A stretch of 64,000 nt of DNA from Sparassis latifolia. Taxonomy: Eukaryota; Basidiomycota; Agaricomycetes; Polyporales; Sparassidaceae. The position numbers were made by a program, and so were the translations under genes. Under the pieces are notes generated by a model that worked only from the letters and a program-made list of their open reading frames with translations, was not told where the DNA came from and searched no databases. Positions 11,208 to 23,359 of this stretch are shown here, piece after piece (positions within the stretch are counted from its first letter, which is position 1; the number at the start of each line of letters is the position of its first letter). Location: the NCBI GenBank assembly GCA_018466975.1, contig CM031563.1, positions 2,542,001 through 2,606,000 of the forward strand. Direction: 5' to 3'.

Positions 11208-12943
11208 CTACCTTCCTCGCCCCTTCGAGCGCTTGGTCGACGCTCCGTTGCTCACTGGCCGATACTCGTCGACCTCACTGTCGCTGTCGTTTTTCCTCTT
11301 GCGTCTCTTCCTGCCGGAGGCGTCTCCGCTGCTCCGTGTGGAGCGTTGGATGGTACCTCGTCCGCCATCCATCCTATTCGTGAGGTCGTCGACGAAAGCC
11401 CACAAGTATTTAAGGATGTCATTGCGCATCCGGACGTCCGCGAATTTCTTCCGGACATACGTCCGCATATCAAATATTTCAGTCGCCCGCATTTCGTGCG
11501 AACAGTCCCGCATCACGTAGAGCAGAAGACCTAGTAGAGAAGGCGCTGCCTCAATATAACGATGCCGTCATTCAGGAAATGTGGTGCGTACCGATGAAAA
11601 CGAACTCGGCGGGTGCGACCCTCTTAGGAATATTGGTGAACGCGGCATTCAGTTGTGGGGTGTTCGCAATGTGCCAGAACTCTGTGAGGACGTCCTTGAT
11701 GGCGGTCTTGAATACCGCATTCGGTACGTCCATGCGCGAAACAAATGACTCCATCTTCTGAGATGTTGGGAGGAGATGCTCTGGGTAGCCGTCGCAGCAA
11801 TACACGAGCTGCGAGAGACATTGGAAGTCGCGGCCGCGCTTCGTGTCCACGTCAATGACGCTTGTGAGGCCGTCATCACTGCTGATGAAACGTGCTTCAA
11901 GATCAGAAATCCACTCGGCCCAGGGAGAGGCGATGGCTTGTAGCTTCTCTAGATGTAAATGAGCCAAGCTTCAATTTCAATGACATTGATGAACGGCTAC
12001 CTGCTGCTGTCAGAGGCATACCCAGCTGCACTCTCTGGAAGATATCACGCTCAAAGGACTTTGAGAGGTTGCGATACTGGACTGGGAGCCAAGGTGAACT
12101 CCAGACATATAGCCGAAGAGCTGTAAAGGCACACACCACATGTAATCTGTTTAGACGCGAAATCTTGCTTCCATGTGGGAGGTACTTCTAGTCGTGTCGT
12201 CTTGTAGGACTCTGGACGAGTATACCAATATGTCTTTTTTGTCTTTGGGTCTCTGTCTAGGTAGTGAAGTCACTACACTGCGCCGTAGAACATAAACAGC
12301 GAATTACTAACATGGAATCTGGCAGAAACAAAATGGGTCAGTGAATGATTCGAGCACCCTCAACGAACCAAGCCGAAGAGCATGCACAAAGTCGAACAAA
12401 GCTCATCAATCAGTATATGTAGCCTGCTGTGTTGCCAGATCTACCAACATGCCACTCAAACCTGAGATGTACACACCTGACCGTCAAAGAACTTCTGGAT
12501 CGACGTCAGCCTCTGCTTCCCATCTACACACTTCATTACTTCTTCCCCATCTTCGTCCTTGTAGACCGCGAACACGACAGGCGGCACATAAAAGTTGCGG
12601 TAAATGGAGTCAAGCAATTTCATCTGCTTCGGCTCCGTCCAAACGAGACCTGCACGCGTAGATCGAGTAGATCCCCGTTTGCAAGACGTGCAAACATTTC
12701 TACTTACCTCGCTGATAAGGGGGATTAAGGTCGATAACGCCTTCATGGATTAGGGCTAGGACAGGTGAGCGCGAATTGGACTGAGGACAGACAAATTGGC
12801 GTACTGTGTAAACCTTGAGTAGTGTATAAACGCGCTTGCGGAGGGTCCAGACGTTCGCCAACGTGGAAGCCATCACCGCAGTCCTCCTCTTCGAGGTCTG
12901 ACTGTAGTTCATCATAGTCTTTCTCCACATCGGACTGAGACAT
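11208..12943 (-). CDS. DUF262 (GmrSD N-terminal-like) domain protein
   Basis: Eight exons (12943-12814, 12755-12708, 12649-12477, 12318-12312, 12256-12137, 12081-12001, 11948-11592, 11530-11208) total 1110 bases and give 369 residues. Family signatures in order: ARLYTTQALIHEG, DLNPPYQRG, VWTEPKQMKLLDS, CVDGKQRLTSIQKF, then DIFQRVQLGMPLTAAEKL. In bacteria DUF262 is the ParB/Srx-like nucleotide-binding part of GmrSD-type restriction systems. Basidiomycetes carry a stand-alone nuclear version of unknown role. The C-terminus ends in a basic Ser/Asp tract (GRKRRKRKNDSDSEV) that looks like a nuclear localisation signal. Exon 4 is only 7 bases, coding IP plus one base, and is needed to restore phase before the third-quarter motif. 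The start matches the acidic N-terminus MSQSDVEKDYDEL. Confidence 0.85.
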
Positions 12944-13156
12944 GGTGCACAGTACTTGTCAAAGGGAAGCTCAGAGTGGGGCAACAAGTAGCAGCTAGGC
13001 TCAACTGGGGCTTATCGGGAAAATGATGGTTAAAATTTACATAAATTACACATTAACGGAAATAATGCAGTACTTAGTTTTCCAAGTCAAGACTACAACT
13101 GCCTCCCGCAGTCACGCTCAAGGCCTTCGCCTCCTGGAGTTCTTACTAGGGCGTTC
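12944..13156. promoter_or_regulatory. Shared divergent promoter region
   Basis: The 213 bases between the start codons of the DUF262 gene (minus) and the NIPA-like gene (plus) must hold both promoters and leaders. No clear TATA box was identified. AT-rich sequence lies around 13020-13075. Confidence 0.4.
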
Positions 13157-15098
13157 ATGGATTCTTCTACCCTAGTCTCATCTACTGTGGCATCTCTCCC
13201 AAGTTCTGTCGCATCCCCCGATGACACAGTTCCCGCTCCGCGCCACGGCAACCCGGTAGCAGCCTTCATCATCGGACTCGCTATCATCATCTTAGCTTCC
13301 ATTCTGAATGCTGCTGGTCTTAATCTCACGAAATTGGACCATGTGAGCTTGAGCACGTTTGTTGGTGATATTACGGCGTATATGATTGTGTTTTCAGGTC
13401 CGTACGAGTGCGATTCCGAAGTCAGCCCGACGGAGAGATTGGTTACGTCCATTATGGCTGCTTGGTATGATCTTGTATATGTGAGTGACTGAGAGTATGC
13501 GAAGCTACGCGCCTTATATATTTTCTGTGCAGCCTGTCACAACTCATTGGGAGTACACTGGCTCTTGAATACATGCGAGCCGGTTCGCTAACATCCCAGT
13601 CAGCCAGAGCTTGTCTGACCACCTTCTTTCGCAGAATACGTTGCACCGCTTGGGTCAACGTCTCTCATCTTCAATTTCCTATTCGCGAAGTTCCTCGTTA
13701 GCACTCCTGTTACGAAGCACGACATTTATGTTCGTACAGTCCGTCACACGACATTGCTGGAGGTAACTAAATTCGCACGTAACAGGGTACAATCGTCGTC
13801 ATCATTGGTGTGATCGGAATCGTAGCCTTTGGTTCCATCAATAGCGGCCTCGGGACAGAGACCAACGCTGCGCATCTGACGTACCTCTGGACGCGCAGCA
13901 ACTGGCTTGGTTTCTTCTTCGTCATGTCATTCACCCTCGTTTCCGTGTACATCTTCGTCGCGCAGCTCGACCAGGTCCTTCAGGCGCGCTCTGACCTCAG
14001 TGCTGAGCCGTTCGTTGGCATGAGCGCGAGAATGAATCGCGTTCCCGCGGTAGGCTTCCTAGGGAAAATTGGAGCAGTGTGGCGGATAGCGATCATGTGG
14101 TTGAGAGAGAAGCTAGAGTTGTGGATGGAGCCGCATGACGACAAGAGGATTGCATGGACATTAGGCATCGGGTGGGCATGTTGTGGTGGAGGGCTTGCTG
14201 GAGGTTGCTTGGTTTTCGCGAAGGCTTCGTGAGTCATTTTGCGTTCTCAAGTACTAACGATCAGTGTTGACTTGTGCGTCTAGCGTCAAACTGATTTCTG
14301 GCAGCCTGTCCCACGAGAACACCGGCAATCAGTTTGGACATGCATCGACTATTTTCACGTTCCTACTGCTCGCTGTCACTGCAGTGCTACAGATTATTTG
14401 CCTGAATCACGCCCTCAAAGTGTACGATTCCACGCTGGTTGTACCAGTCTTCTATGGTGTCTATACTGCTACAGGGTGAGCATCTTGTCACGTCATCATC
14501 AAGATGTCACTGACCTTATTAATCTCAGTTTCCTTGACTCCCTGGTCCGTGGAACCTTGTCCTCCCTTGCCAATTTATCACTAACTCTCCTTCTACAAAC
14601 CAGATATTCAATGACGAGGTCGATGCATACCAATCTTGGACGCTGTTCTTCATCTTTGTCTCAATGATCATCCTAATATCCGGTGTGGTGCTTTTAACAT
14701 TCACGAAGCCAGATCAAACGGGCCCCGGAGCACATAATAGTCACCATGTACCGCTGTCATCGCGGCCAAGAAGGAACAAGGGCGACCAAGCAGAAGGCGG
14801 CGAGGAGGAGGGACTGCGAGAAGAAGACGGAGAGCAGAACGAGGTGATATGGCAGCTCGGGGACGCTAGTGATGAGGAAGACGAAGGTGGTCGCCGCAGT
14901 CCGCTCGCCCGACGTGAGCGACCAGCAAGCGTAAGAGGGCGTGAGGAGCACCAGCCGATGATTAGAGACGAGCATAGCGGAGAGGGCGATGAGCGTCGCG
15001 AGTCAACATCCTCGGATGCGACGCTTGCGCGGCCAGAGAACTCCCCTGCATTTGTGGACGATGGGTTTGAGGATTGGGAACGTAGCAAGACACGGTAA
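13157..15098 (+). CDS. NIPA-type magnesium transporter (DUF803)
   Basis: Exons 13157-13342, 13398-13480, 13533-13582, 13635-13729, 13786-14228, 14284-14475, 14529-14544 and 14604-15098 give 519 residues. About nine hydrophobic helices occur, with family segments ILNAAGLNLTKLDHV, YILSQLIGSTLALEYM, EYVAPLGSTSLIFNF, VVPVFYGVYTATGFLDSLIF and WTLFFIFVSMIILISGV. NIPA proteins transport Mg2+ and related divalent cations in endosomal or plasma membranes. The C-terminal about 135 residues are a hydrophilic acidic tail rich in Glu/Arg/Ser, typical of fungal members and likely cytosolic and regulatory. Exon 7 is 16 bases. Introns are 48-60 bases, all GT...AG. Function is by family only, and substrate preference is not determined. 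Confidence 0.85.
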
Positions 15099-15515
15099 TA
15101 GTAATACCGGCTGGGGGCCACAGTCCGAATATTTATGGAAGTAGATGATCTTAGGTATTAGTGCTACAGCTACAGGTAGTATTTAGGGCCTGGTAATTTC
15201 ATTAATGACTGTTACTGCTCGTGCGTAGACGTGCTGATTTACAAGGACTTGTTGGCCAGACCGTAGTGAATCGCGTTACACGACGCGTCGTGTCACAAGA
15301 ACAGGTTATCTATCCACGTGCACCGCGACCTGTAATCAAGTTAGCCTACTACTGGCAATTGCCTACCGTAAGGTCCGTAACGTTGCTTGAGCAACTGTTT
15401 GTCGGAAGGCCCATTTTTACTACACAGTACGGCAGCACCCGAGTTGACACGCAGGTAATCAATTATAAATTTTGGAGTCCAACCCGGTACAAGTACTGAT
15501 AGCTTGTCACTAGGC
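15099..15515. other. Intergenic
   Basis: No exon supported. A TTG codon at 15504 lies in frame with the F-box gene, but the first ATG is at 15516. Confidence 0.4.
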
Positions 15516-16792
15516 ATGAGTCCGAAAAGGCTCCCTCCAGAGATGTGCGATCGAATCATCGACCACCTCCACCACGATGTTGCTACTCTCAGAGCGTGTG
15601 CTCTCGCATGTCGTTCATGGCTTCCCACCGCACGCTACCACCTGTTCTGCGAGACGCGAGTAGACGCGAGCAGGGCACGTTCCTTCGACGAGCTCATATC
15701 TGTCTCGCCCCACCTCGGGCATGCCATCGCATCGTTGGAACTGTGCAGCTCGGACCACAGATCAACTCGATGGTTACGCGAGCCGTCGTCGTTTCTGACG
15801 CATCTGCCTGCAGTATCTCAATTGATTTTGAGCAAGGTTATCGTTGTTCGGAGTTTCTACGTATCGCTGCAAACTCTCGGCTCCACGGTAACGCGACTGG
15901 ACATGACCCAGTGTATCTTTGAAGACCATGCCCTATTCGTCGAGTTCTTGCACGCGTTCCCGCATCTAGGGGATCTCTGCCTGGAGGACCCCTACTTTAG
16001 AATGGTAGACGTACCTTTGGGCAAACATGAGCCCCTTGGCCTCCGTTCTCTAGAAATGCGTTCGCTAGGACTTAACATGATTCCGCCTTTCCTCACATGG
16101 CTTCTCACTAATTCATCGCTCGAATCACTTGCATTTTATATCGAAGAAGTAGAAGACGCGGTACTGTTGGAGACGATGCTACAAGTCCTTGGCCCTACGC
16201 TCAAACATCTCAGGATCTCCGTGGATTCGAACACGCATCTCGACCGTATGATTTTTAGCTTACATGCTTGTCCTCCGCACCTTTTTGACGCGCTTTCCGC
16301 AGGCATCCTCGGTAGAACGGAGTTCACTTTGGAACCCTGCACCGCATTGAAGACCTGCGCTTTGTCTTTCCACCTCCGCGAGATGTGTGTTCCGGAGAAC
16401 CAGTCGCTCCGTTGGATCCCTCCTCTTGTCGCCCAGCTCTCTTCTCCCGATCTCCAGACGATCAGTCTCTCCGTGTTCAATGACGATATGAGGATCTCCG
16501 CGCGCTGGACTCAGAGTGCACAGTGCGGACGCTGACCTGTGCCCGCTTTGATGATTTGTGTATTTTAGACTGGGAAATGATAGAGAGGGCGGTATGTCAG
16601 AGACCTCTCGGCCTGCGGAAGTTAGAAATTTGTGGCACGGGAGATGACAGCAAGCTGCTGTCATACATTGACGATCGGTGTCCTGAGTTATCTGAGAGGA
16701 AGGTTGTTACGGTGAAGATCCACGAATTCCCCATGCAGGCATTCTCGTGGTGTGTATGCTTGTTGCCCTTCAGAGTTTTTGATATGAGCTGA
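15516..16792 (+). CDS. F-box/LRR-type protein with a shifted frame
   Basis: The N-terminus MSPKRLPPEMCDRIIDHL is an F-box (Skp1-binding), followed by leucine-rich blocks typical of Agaricomycete F-box proteins (SHLGHAIASLEL-type strands, LTHLPAVSQLIL and similar). The first frame stops at 16535 in a non-family tail. The homologous-looking continuation (ALDSECTVRTLTCARFDDLC, then RPLGLRKLEI and VTVKI) lies two bases away. The switch occurs in the GCGCGC tract at 16500-16505. No GT...AG pair explains it, so this is either an assembly slip or a recent frameshift. A further short terminal exon could exist at 16952-17023 (acceptor TTGTACAG), but no donor was tied to it. The ubiquitination target is unknown. 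Confidence 0.65.
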
Positions 16793-17262
16793 TGATAACT
16801 GTACTCAGACACCGCATTCATGCTCGTTGACCGGTTGTAAATTCAGGGGATACAATGTTGATGATATTTGCCCATTCTCGTCCCTAGTCTTTGCATCTGG
16901 CTACTGCGCACATTATTGACTGTCTGGTTGTTTGCGATCTGCGTTGTACAGGACTCGCGAGAGGCGAGCATGATGGAAGAGGCAATTCAGGAATCTCAGT
17001 CAACAAACAGCTATAGCGACTAAGGTTGGGTTCAGCCATAAACCTCCACTTAGAAGGATTCGTCTGTGATCATTTGCATACCATATTTCAGTGCAGAAGT
17101 TGTCGGAAACGAAATATTGCTTGGCAGTCGAGATCACTTCCAGATCCAGATCGAAAGGCGCGTAGCACGTGGCGGGCGCGAGCCTCATCGTGTATATTTG
17201 TTGTCACGGTGTGTACTCTCCTCCGGGTTGCCTCTGCATCCAGTCTACTCAGCTTTCCGACG

Positions 17263-18788
17263 ATGTTGTTCCTCCCGACTTTTCTCCTTCTCTGGGGGGC
17301 GCGTGCGGGCAAGACGCAGCACAACCAGCCATGTTCTCTCGCGAACCAAACGCTGGAGGCGGGCACGTACCAATTCAGGTCCGACTGCGACTCGGTCACC
17401 TACTGCAACTCGTCCCAGATATGTGACCTGAAGGGCTGCAGGAAAGACATCTTTCCGTTCGGGTACACCACGAGCAGCGACATACCGCCGATGTGTAGTA
17501 AGGGGACGTTCTGCCCGGACGAACAGGATCAATGCTTGCCCGTTTTGGCCGTCGGCAGCCCGTGCCAGTTCAACAGAGACGGTAGCTATTCTCACCCTTG
17601 CGCAGCAACTCCTGCGCGCGACTGTGCATCTCACGGTGTGTCACAGATGAGTGCGAGGGGCCGCCTGACTGGGAAGATCTCGCGGACACGACTGGTTTCG
17701 GTCTGAACGTCAACGGTTCGGTGTGTCTAAACAATGTGTGCCTGTGCGTATCTTTTCTCCCTTCACCCAGATTTTGTAGCAGTGGTCGCGACATAAGTGG
17801 TGCGATGAGTGTTTGCGGAGCTGTATGCATCTTGTGAGATAGATGTACACATCTCTTCGTGCAATGCTACCAGGTTGTGAACCTATCATCCTGTTTTTTC
17901 TACACTGATGCTGAAGTCTCCGAAACCCATATTGATTTCATTGTTTGGTTATTAGGTGGGCGAACGTAACCGAGGGGCAGTCCTGTGTAGTCCAAAACAC
18001 AGTCTTCGTCGCGTTCGCAAAGGACAGGCAGGTCGCGAACATCGTCTCTCGGTATGCGGTTGCTGATCCCACAACCCTTCCGAGCTGACAAGGTCTGAAC
18101 AGAGGCAACTGCCGACCAGGGCTGTATTGTGACTCTCAGAGCCTGACATGTATGCAAACAAGAGCCCAAGGTGAAGCGTGTGATGCCGACAAGGAGTGAG
18201 CAGCCTCATGTATCGCGCCAAGGTACAGGCAGAGCTTATGGATTTTGCATTTAGATGCTCCACATATATTTGCCTCGCGTCCGGTATCTGCGGTAACCGT
18301 GCAGACGCCGCGAAGGATGTGGGCAAGTGGGTGTACGCCGTCGTGGCCGTCTTCATCTTCATAGGTAAGTAGCTCGTCGGAACGCTTGGACCGCACTGTG
18401 GTTAACAAGCTATAGGTGTCATCGGGACACTGGTCGGTTTGTACTTTGTGCACCGGAAAGAGCGCGAAGCTGAGCGCAGCAAGCGTTTACAGTACTATCA
18501 GGAACAGGTATGCCATATATTCGTTTATAATTCCGCCTCACTGACCTCGGGCCGCAGAATGCGTACCGCCAAAACATCGTACAATTGCAGGAGAGCACAC
18601 GGAACTCGACAATGTATCTGGATAATGCAGCCATCCCCAAGGGAGACGAGGAATATCAGTCCCCCGCACAGCAGGGGGCGAGCAAGAGCAGCGGGCTTCG
18701 TTACCACATCTCGGACAATGCGTCTGGCAGCAGCGAGAGCGTGATCATCCAACGCGTTCCGGACAGGAGTCTGCCCGGTATGCATTGA
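17263..18788 (+). CDS. Cys-rich single-pass membrane protein with signal peptide
   Basis: Exons 17263-17581, 17647-17743, 17956-18051, 18103-18195, 18255-18364, 18416-18507 and 18558-18788 give 345 residues. The start gives a clean signal peptide (MLFLPTFLLLWGARA). The luminal or cell-surface part has about 20 cysteines in spaced pairs (CDSVTYCNSSQICDLKGC, CSKGTFCPDEQDQC, CRPGLYC). One transmembrane helix sits around VYAVVAVFIFIGVIGTLVGL, then HRKERE and a Ser-rich cytosolic tail. The arrangement looks like a lineage-specific surface protein or receptor-like protein of basidiomycetes. No enzymatic motif is visible, so the function is unknown. Intron 2 (212 bases) is the longest of this gene and holds no evident exon. 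Confidence 0.8.
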
Positions 18789-19181
18789 ATATAGCTTGAA
18801 GTCATGCTCCTCCGGCCTCCCTCCAGCCCACCAGCTGCCGTTCGTTCCCTCTCTCCTAGGAATCATGATGGGACTTGTTATCTAGCTTCGAATAATTGGA
18901 CTAACCCATATACACCTGCACTCATACGCATCTACTCAGCAGTAGTATTCCCAGTTATTGTAATAATATTGATTCTTCACGCACCCACTACTGTACCAAC
19001 GACGCAATTAGCCGCCGGATCCGATGTGTAGGACTCGTTGACAGCACACATTCCACATATGGTAATCACCTGCTCCTCGTTGAGCACCGTGGGTTTGGGC
19101 TCCGTAGTAACTAACTTTCACTTTTCGGCTCGTCAATACATCGTCCTCCTTCGCCGCACACCATCACCGTGCGCTCGGGCC
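18789..19181. other. Intergenic
   Basis: About 390 bases. A pyrimidine-rich leader precedes the ATG at 19182. No exon supported. Confidence 0.4.
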
Positions 19182-20260
19182 ATGAGTAACCCTGAACCAC
19201 TCCCGTCTCTACCACCCTCACCGGTCGAAGAGGATCTCAGCAGAGCCCGCCCGTGGGAGGACGAAGAAACATCCATGGTACACTCCAGCAGCAGTGACGC
19301 TGTGAGAAGGGGAAAGGAGAGGGAGGTCGAGGTCGAACCAGCACCAGAGACACTATACGCGAACGAGGGAGAGGATGCGTTTTCCGAAGGGGCATCTACC
19401 TCCGTGGACGAGTATCCACCAGTGAACGACGAAGAAGCAGAATCACGAAGAGTTGAAGAGGTGCGCCGTATTTGCTTGCGTCTGTCGGTATGCCGATGTT
19501 TTGCCTACGTTTAAAACAGAATCTACGACTGTGGGAAATGGCCGAACGTCAACGGCGGAAAGCTGCGCGCGAGAACACCAATGCGGCGTCATCAAGCGGT
19601 ACCACGCTAGTAGGTGACATCACCCGGAAAGCAAGTCTGCTCTGGCCAAGCAGGAGAATGACACAAGCTTCCATGGCCCTCGGAGCGCACCATGAGCTGC
19701 GAACGACGGACGACGGCGTCCCATTAGACGACATTGAAGCCAGCCCAAGCCCGGGAACGTCTACCCGCACGTCTTTTGAGCTTGTGGAAAATCCTTTCAT
19801 AACCCCCGCCGCCTCTACCACCTCGCTCAACGAGCCCACACAATCCGCAATCATGACCGAATCTACGTCCGTTTCGCCCCTCCACGGCGAGCAAGGCGGT
19901 GTCTCGGCAACACCCGCCCCCGAACACCCAACGTTGCAAGCGTTGTCTTCCACGAGAAAGCCTCCGCCGCCGCAATCATTGAATCTACCCCGTCCGCGTA
20001 CGCCACCACCGCCAAATTCACCACCTCACGCAAATCGGCCGCCCGAACCTACTCTTACGCCAACATTGACCCCACCCCCGACAGTGCAAGAAGATGAACC
20101 GCCAGTGCGGTGGTGGACGGAATGGCTTTGCGGGTGTAGCGAGGGCTCAGACCGAGGTGGTGAGCACCAGGTACGTCTTTGTCGACCTTTCTATGTAGCG
20201 AGTGATATGAGCATTCCCCCCCAACTCCCCTAGGCTGGTCGCACAAATCCCTTCGAGTGA
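19182..20260 (+). CDS. Pro/Ser-rich acidic protein of unknown function
   Basis: Exons 19182-19460, 19520-20170 and 20234-20260 give 318 residues, and all introns are phase 0. The protein is largely disordered by composition. The N-terminus is acidic and Pro-rich (MSNPEPLPSLPPSPVEEDLS). A short charged helix RLWEMAERQRRKAARE follows, then Ser/Thr-rich sequence with a putative ELVENPF turn, a Pro-rich tract (RPRTPPPPNSPP), and a conserved-looking end WWTEWLCGC ... AGRTNPFE. The Trp/Cys motif near the C-terminus could be lipidated or a docking site (inference). I do not recognise the family. The last coding exon has only 9 codons, and the acceptor CCCCTAG|GCT fixes it. Confidence 0.7.
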
Positions 20261-20597
20261 TTCCGCATTCATGCATGCTATTGTCCGACCTTCTCTTACT
20301 TATGCTGTCGTCGCACGTACCATCGGACCTCTCATACTGTATCATTTGTTATTTGGAATCGTCCTGCATCTCGAGGACGCAACCCACTCATGTTGCTTCA
20401 TCGCGCAATGAAGTATCGGACACAGCCGTTTGTGAAGGACACGCCCTGGGAAAAAGTTGTATGTCATCATTGGTGATACCATTTCGTTTTTCAGACCATA
20501 CCCATACTATCATTTAGACAATATCACCCGTGTTGGAGGATCCGATGCACCAAGGAAGAAAGACAAGCAAGACTGAGGAAGTGACGAAAATCAATTC
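20261..20597. other. Intergenic between convergent genes
   Basis: Holds the 3' ends of the Pro-rich protein gene and SSL1. No exon seen. Confidence 0.4.
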
Positions 20598-22245
20598 TCA
20601 CTTTCCGCAACCGGGACAGCAGTGGACAACATCATGGACGAACACATCGCAATCTGCGCAGAAGTCGTTGTGACACTCTGGACAACGATATCGACCGAGA
20701 GGGCTCATGCCCTCCGTCACGCCACCACTGCCCGCCGTCTGGAACGTCAGACCGCAACCATGACAGGTCGAAGTTATGTCCATCGAGTCTTCAAGGGACA
20801 TGCTGTGCGGAAAAATCAACAGTGGTTCCAAGTATGTAAAAGCGGAGAGTACACATACATGGCTTGATAGGGCTTCACCGGAAAAGATGATGGTAACTCC
20901 GCGCAAGATGCGGCGAGCTCACGATCATCAAACCACAGATGTCGCAGTCCGTCGGCACGTCGCACACTTTCGCCAGGCAGCGGGGACACAAGAAGCCCTC
21001 GCTCTTCAGCTGAGAGTGGCACACGCAGAGAGTCGGCGGTGAGGTATCGGGCAGACGCGTCGGAAAGCCCATCATCATGAGGTCCGCGGCAGGGTTAGAG
21101 GGTGTGCCGCTTGCAGTGCGCGTCATGGCACGTTGAGCCGGTGGAGGGATCAGTTCAAACAGCAGATCTTTGAAGTGACCTTCGTTGAGGGCAACACCAA
21201 ACTGGCCTACCTTGACGATGAGGATGTGTCAGTTGGGAGAGAAGCCGCTACCCACCCCCAGTTTTCTCGCAGAGATCTCTGCAAATTTTCATTTCAGCGG
21301 CTAGCGCGACGATCGAGATGCGGATGCGATCCTTGACGCATTCGTCAAGTGTGTCGTGGATGTTTCCGGGGTCGCAGGTTGTCAGAGAACCAAAGATGAC
21401 CAGTATCTCGCGGGAGGAGTGTGTTGGGAGATGGCTAGGCATGTTAGAGATAGGTCAGGAGGAGTAGGCGATACATACCTCATACTACTTCGTGCCATCT
21501 CGATTGCATTTTGCAGACTTGGCTCACCTGCGGGCTCCAATTTGTGTCTCTCGGAGATGGCCTTCAAGATTTCCTGCGGGTTGCCTTGCCAAGCAGAACG
21601 ACGGTTTATCGCCTGTGTACTTGGGAGACGTGGAGGACGTACCAGACATCTCTTCAATTCGCTCACCAATCCCTCCTCTCATCCCCACAATACCGATCTG
21701 TCCCAAAGGATTCTGGTCGAACCACTCGTTGATGAAGTCACGCGTGTACTGCAGCATCAAGTCAAAGCGCGTCGGCCGCATGTCGCGATCCATCATAGCT
21801 GAGGAGAGGTCAAGCAGAAGAACAAGGTGACGGATAATAGAGCGTCGAATAGCGGCAGCCGGGGCCAGTAGTCTACTCGCTGTAAGGACGAAAGACCGTG
21901 AAATTAAGAAATATGCTTACCGTCTGCGTCTACCTCGCGCAATTAGATCTTCAACAGCGCCTTGAAGACTTCCCGCTTCGTCCTCCTGCACAGTATCCCA
22001 AGATCGAGTGTATGATGCCTCCCATGCATACGGTTGCTAGTTCAGGAATCATGTCTAGCGTTATGACAAACAGACAGACACCGTGGTGCTCACCTCCTTA
22101 GCCTTGCCCTTTCCTTTGTTCTTCTTCCGTCGATCGATAGCCTTTCCCTTCCCTTTCCCTTCCCACGTGTCACCCCTTCAGCGTCGTCAAAAATGGATAC
22201 ATCGGAATCTGAGTCGCCGTCAATGTCTCCAATTCGCCGGGGCAT
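20598..22245 (-). CDS. SSL1: TFIIH core subunit SSL1/p44
   Basis: Seven exons: 22245-22094, 22036-21921, 21875-21643, 21584-21479, 21434-21256, 21206-20879 and 20802-20598. The von Willebrand A domain is plain: [19 protein letters not shown], then [47 protein letters not shown] and [20 protein letters not shown]. The Cys-rich C-terminus follows ([20 protein letters not shown] and the C4-type ring [16 protein letters not shown]...CCPGC). SSL1 holds and activates the XPD/Rad3 helicase in transcription initiation and nucleotide-excision repair (nuclear). The total is 1319 bases, one base short. Exon 1 changes frame in the purine repeat at about 22141-22170 (GGGAAA units), where one missing base would restore [14 protein letters not shown]. 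With it the protein would have 439 residues. Two acceptors (GCGAG, GGCAAG) are weak. Confidence 0.85.
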
Positions 22246-22515
22246 CTCATCCACGGAATGGTCGAACCGCAATGTACGCTCTTGCCCGGTGAGCTAGCTC
22301 AAATGACCTGCAATGTATGCAACACGGACGTGTTCTGACAAGCTGAAACAGTGAGGGACGAGAGAAGGTCTGAATTCCTCGACGCTACCGTGAATACATC
22401 GCTTTCCATGTTTGTACATCACGTGCACTTCCCTGGCGAGCTGTTTACAATGTTTACAATACGATATCCGCCTTCGCCCCACGCAAGTGGGCTCAGGACA
22501 TGTCACCTAGCGCGT

Positions 22516-22936
22516 TTATAATTCCGTTGCTTTTTGTCTCTCAATGCGCGGCATATATTTGGAGATGATGGGTCCAATATACGGCGAAGACATCTCCAGA
22601 ATTTCATCGTAGGGTGTAATCGCATCTATGGCGCATCGCATCAATCTCAGCCTGGAGTTATTCGTCTCGACTCCCAACTCGACTGTCTAGGATATCTGCA
22701 AGCATTGAATTTGAAAGGAGATTGGCATTCTCGTCTTCCAACTTTTGTGTCCCCGACCGCGGAAGGTACGTTCTGCAGACAAGGAGGACTAGATGATAAC
22801 GATCTTGTGAGTTACCAGTCGTGTTGGTGACTCCATTGAACCCACAGACTTTGCACCTCCATCATGATTCAAGCGCTTTGACCGCTACAGCGTTGCTGAG
22901 AGGGTATTTCATACACACAATTTGTACGGAACTCAT
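22516..22936 (-). CDS. Small hypothetical protein, four exons
   Basis: Exons 22936-22928, 22884-22816, 22772-22743 and 22686-22516 all break in phase 0 and give 92 residues. The protein starts MSSRSKRLNHDGGAK and ends with a compact, probably helical segment (RLRLMRCAIDAITPYDEI, SSPYIGPIISKYMPRIER). The introns have GTACAA, GTAACT and GTTGGA donors with TAG or CAG acceptors (43-56 bases). All internal exons are too short to stand out as open frames. I do not recognise the family. The density of hydrophobic and charged residues in the last exon argues for a real protein. The opposite strand has an open frame at 22534-22830, which weakens the case. Confidence 0.5.
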
Positions 22937-23359
22937 GCCCAGTATGTGCTGTCTTTGCGGTCATTTGACTTCACACAAGTAACAGGTGCGTCCTTATATA
23001 CATCACCGCATCGCGTCACGAAATGTAGAGTATTCTTATGGAGGTTCAATTGACGGGTTCGTTATATCAATATTGGAAATCGCGCGCACCGATTGAATGG
23101 TTGGTTTGCGGTTGCCGGGTCTGGAGCTAATACTTGTCTTTTGCTCTGCCATATCCACGGCAGCGCTCATTCCTCAGAATAAAGGTGCATAAATGTTGTC
23201 GAGGTATAAACTAACTCGTGTCTTGCGCCCGCTCGCCGTTCTTATGTGACACCGTCTGACAGCTGGTGACGCGCAATGACAGCCAGTCATATATAAAGTC
23301 CTCCTACTGGCCAGCACTGGTTCAACTTGAACCCCCACGTACTGCAGCTTATATCGAAC
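22937..23359. other. Intergenic between divergent genes
   Basis: Probable promoters of the small gene (minus) and the caleosin gene (plus). A TATA-like TATATAAA occurs near 23289. Confidence 0.4.
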
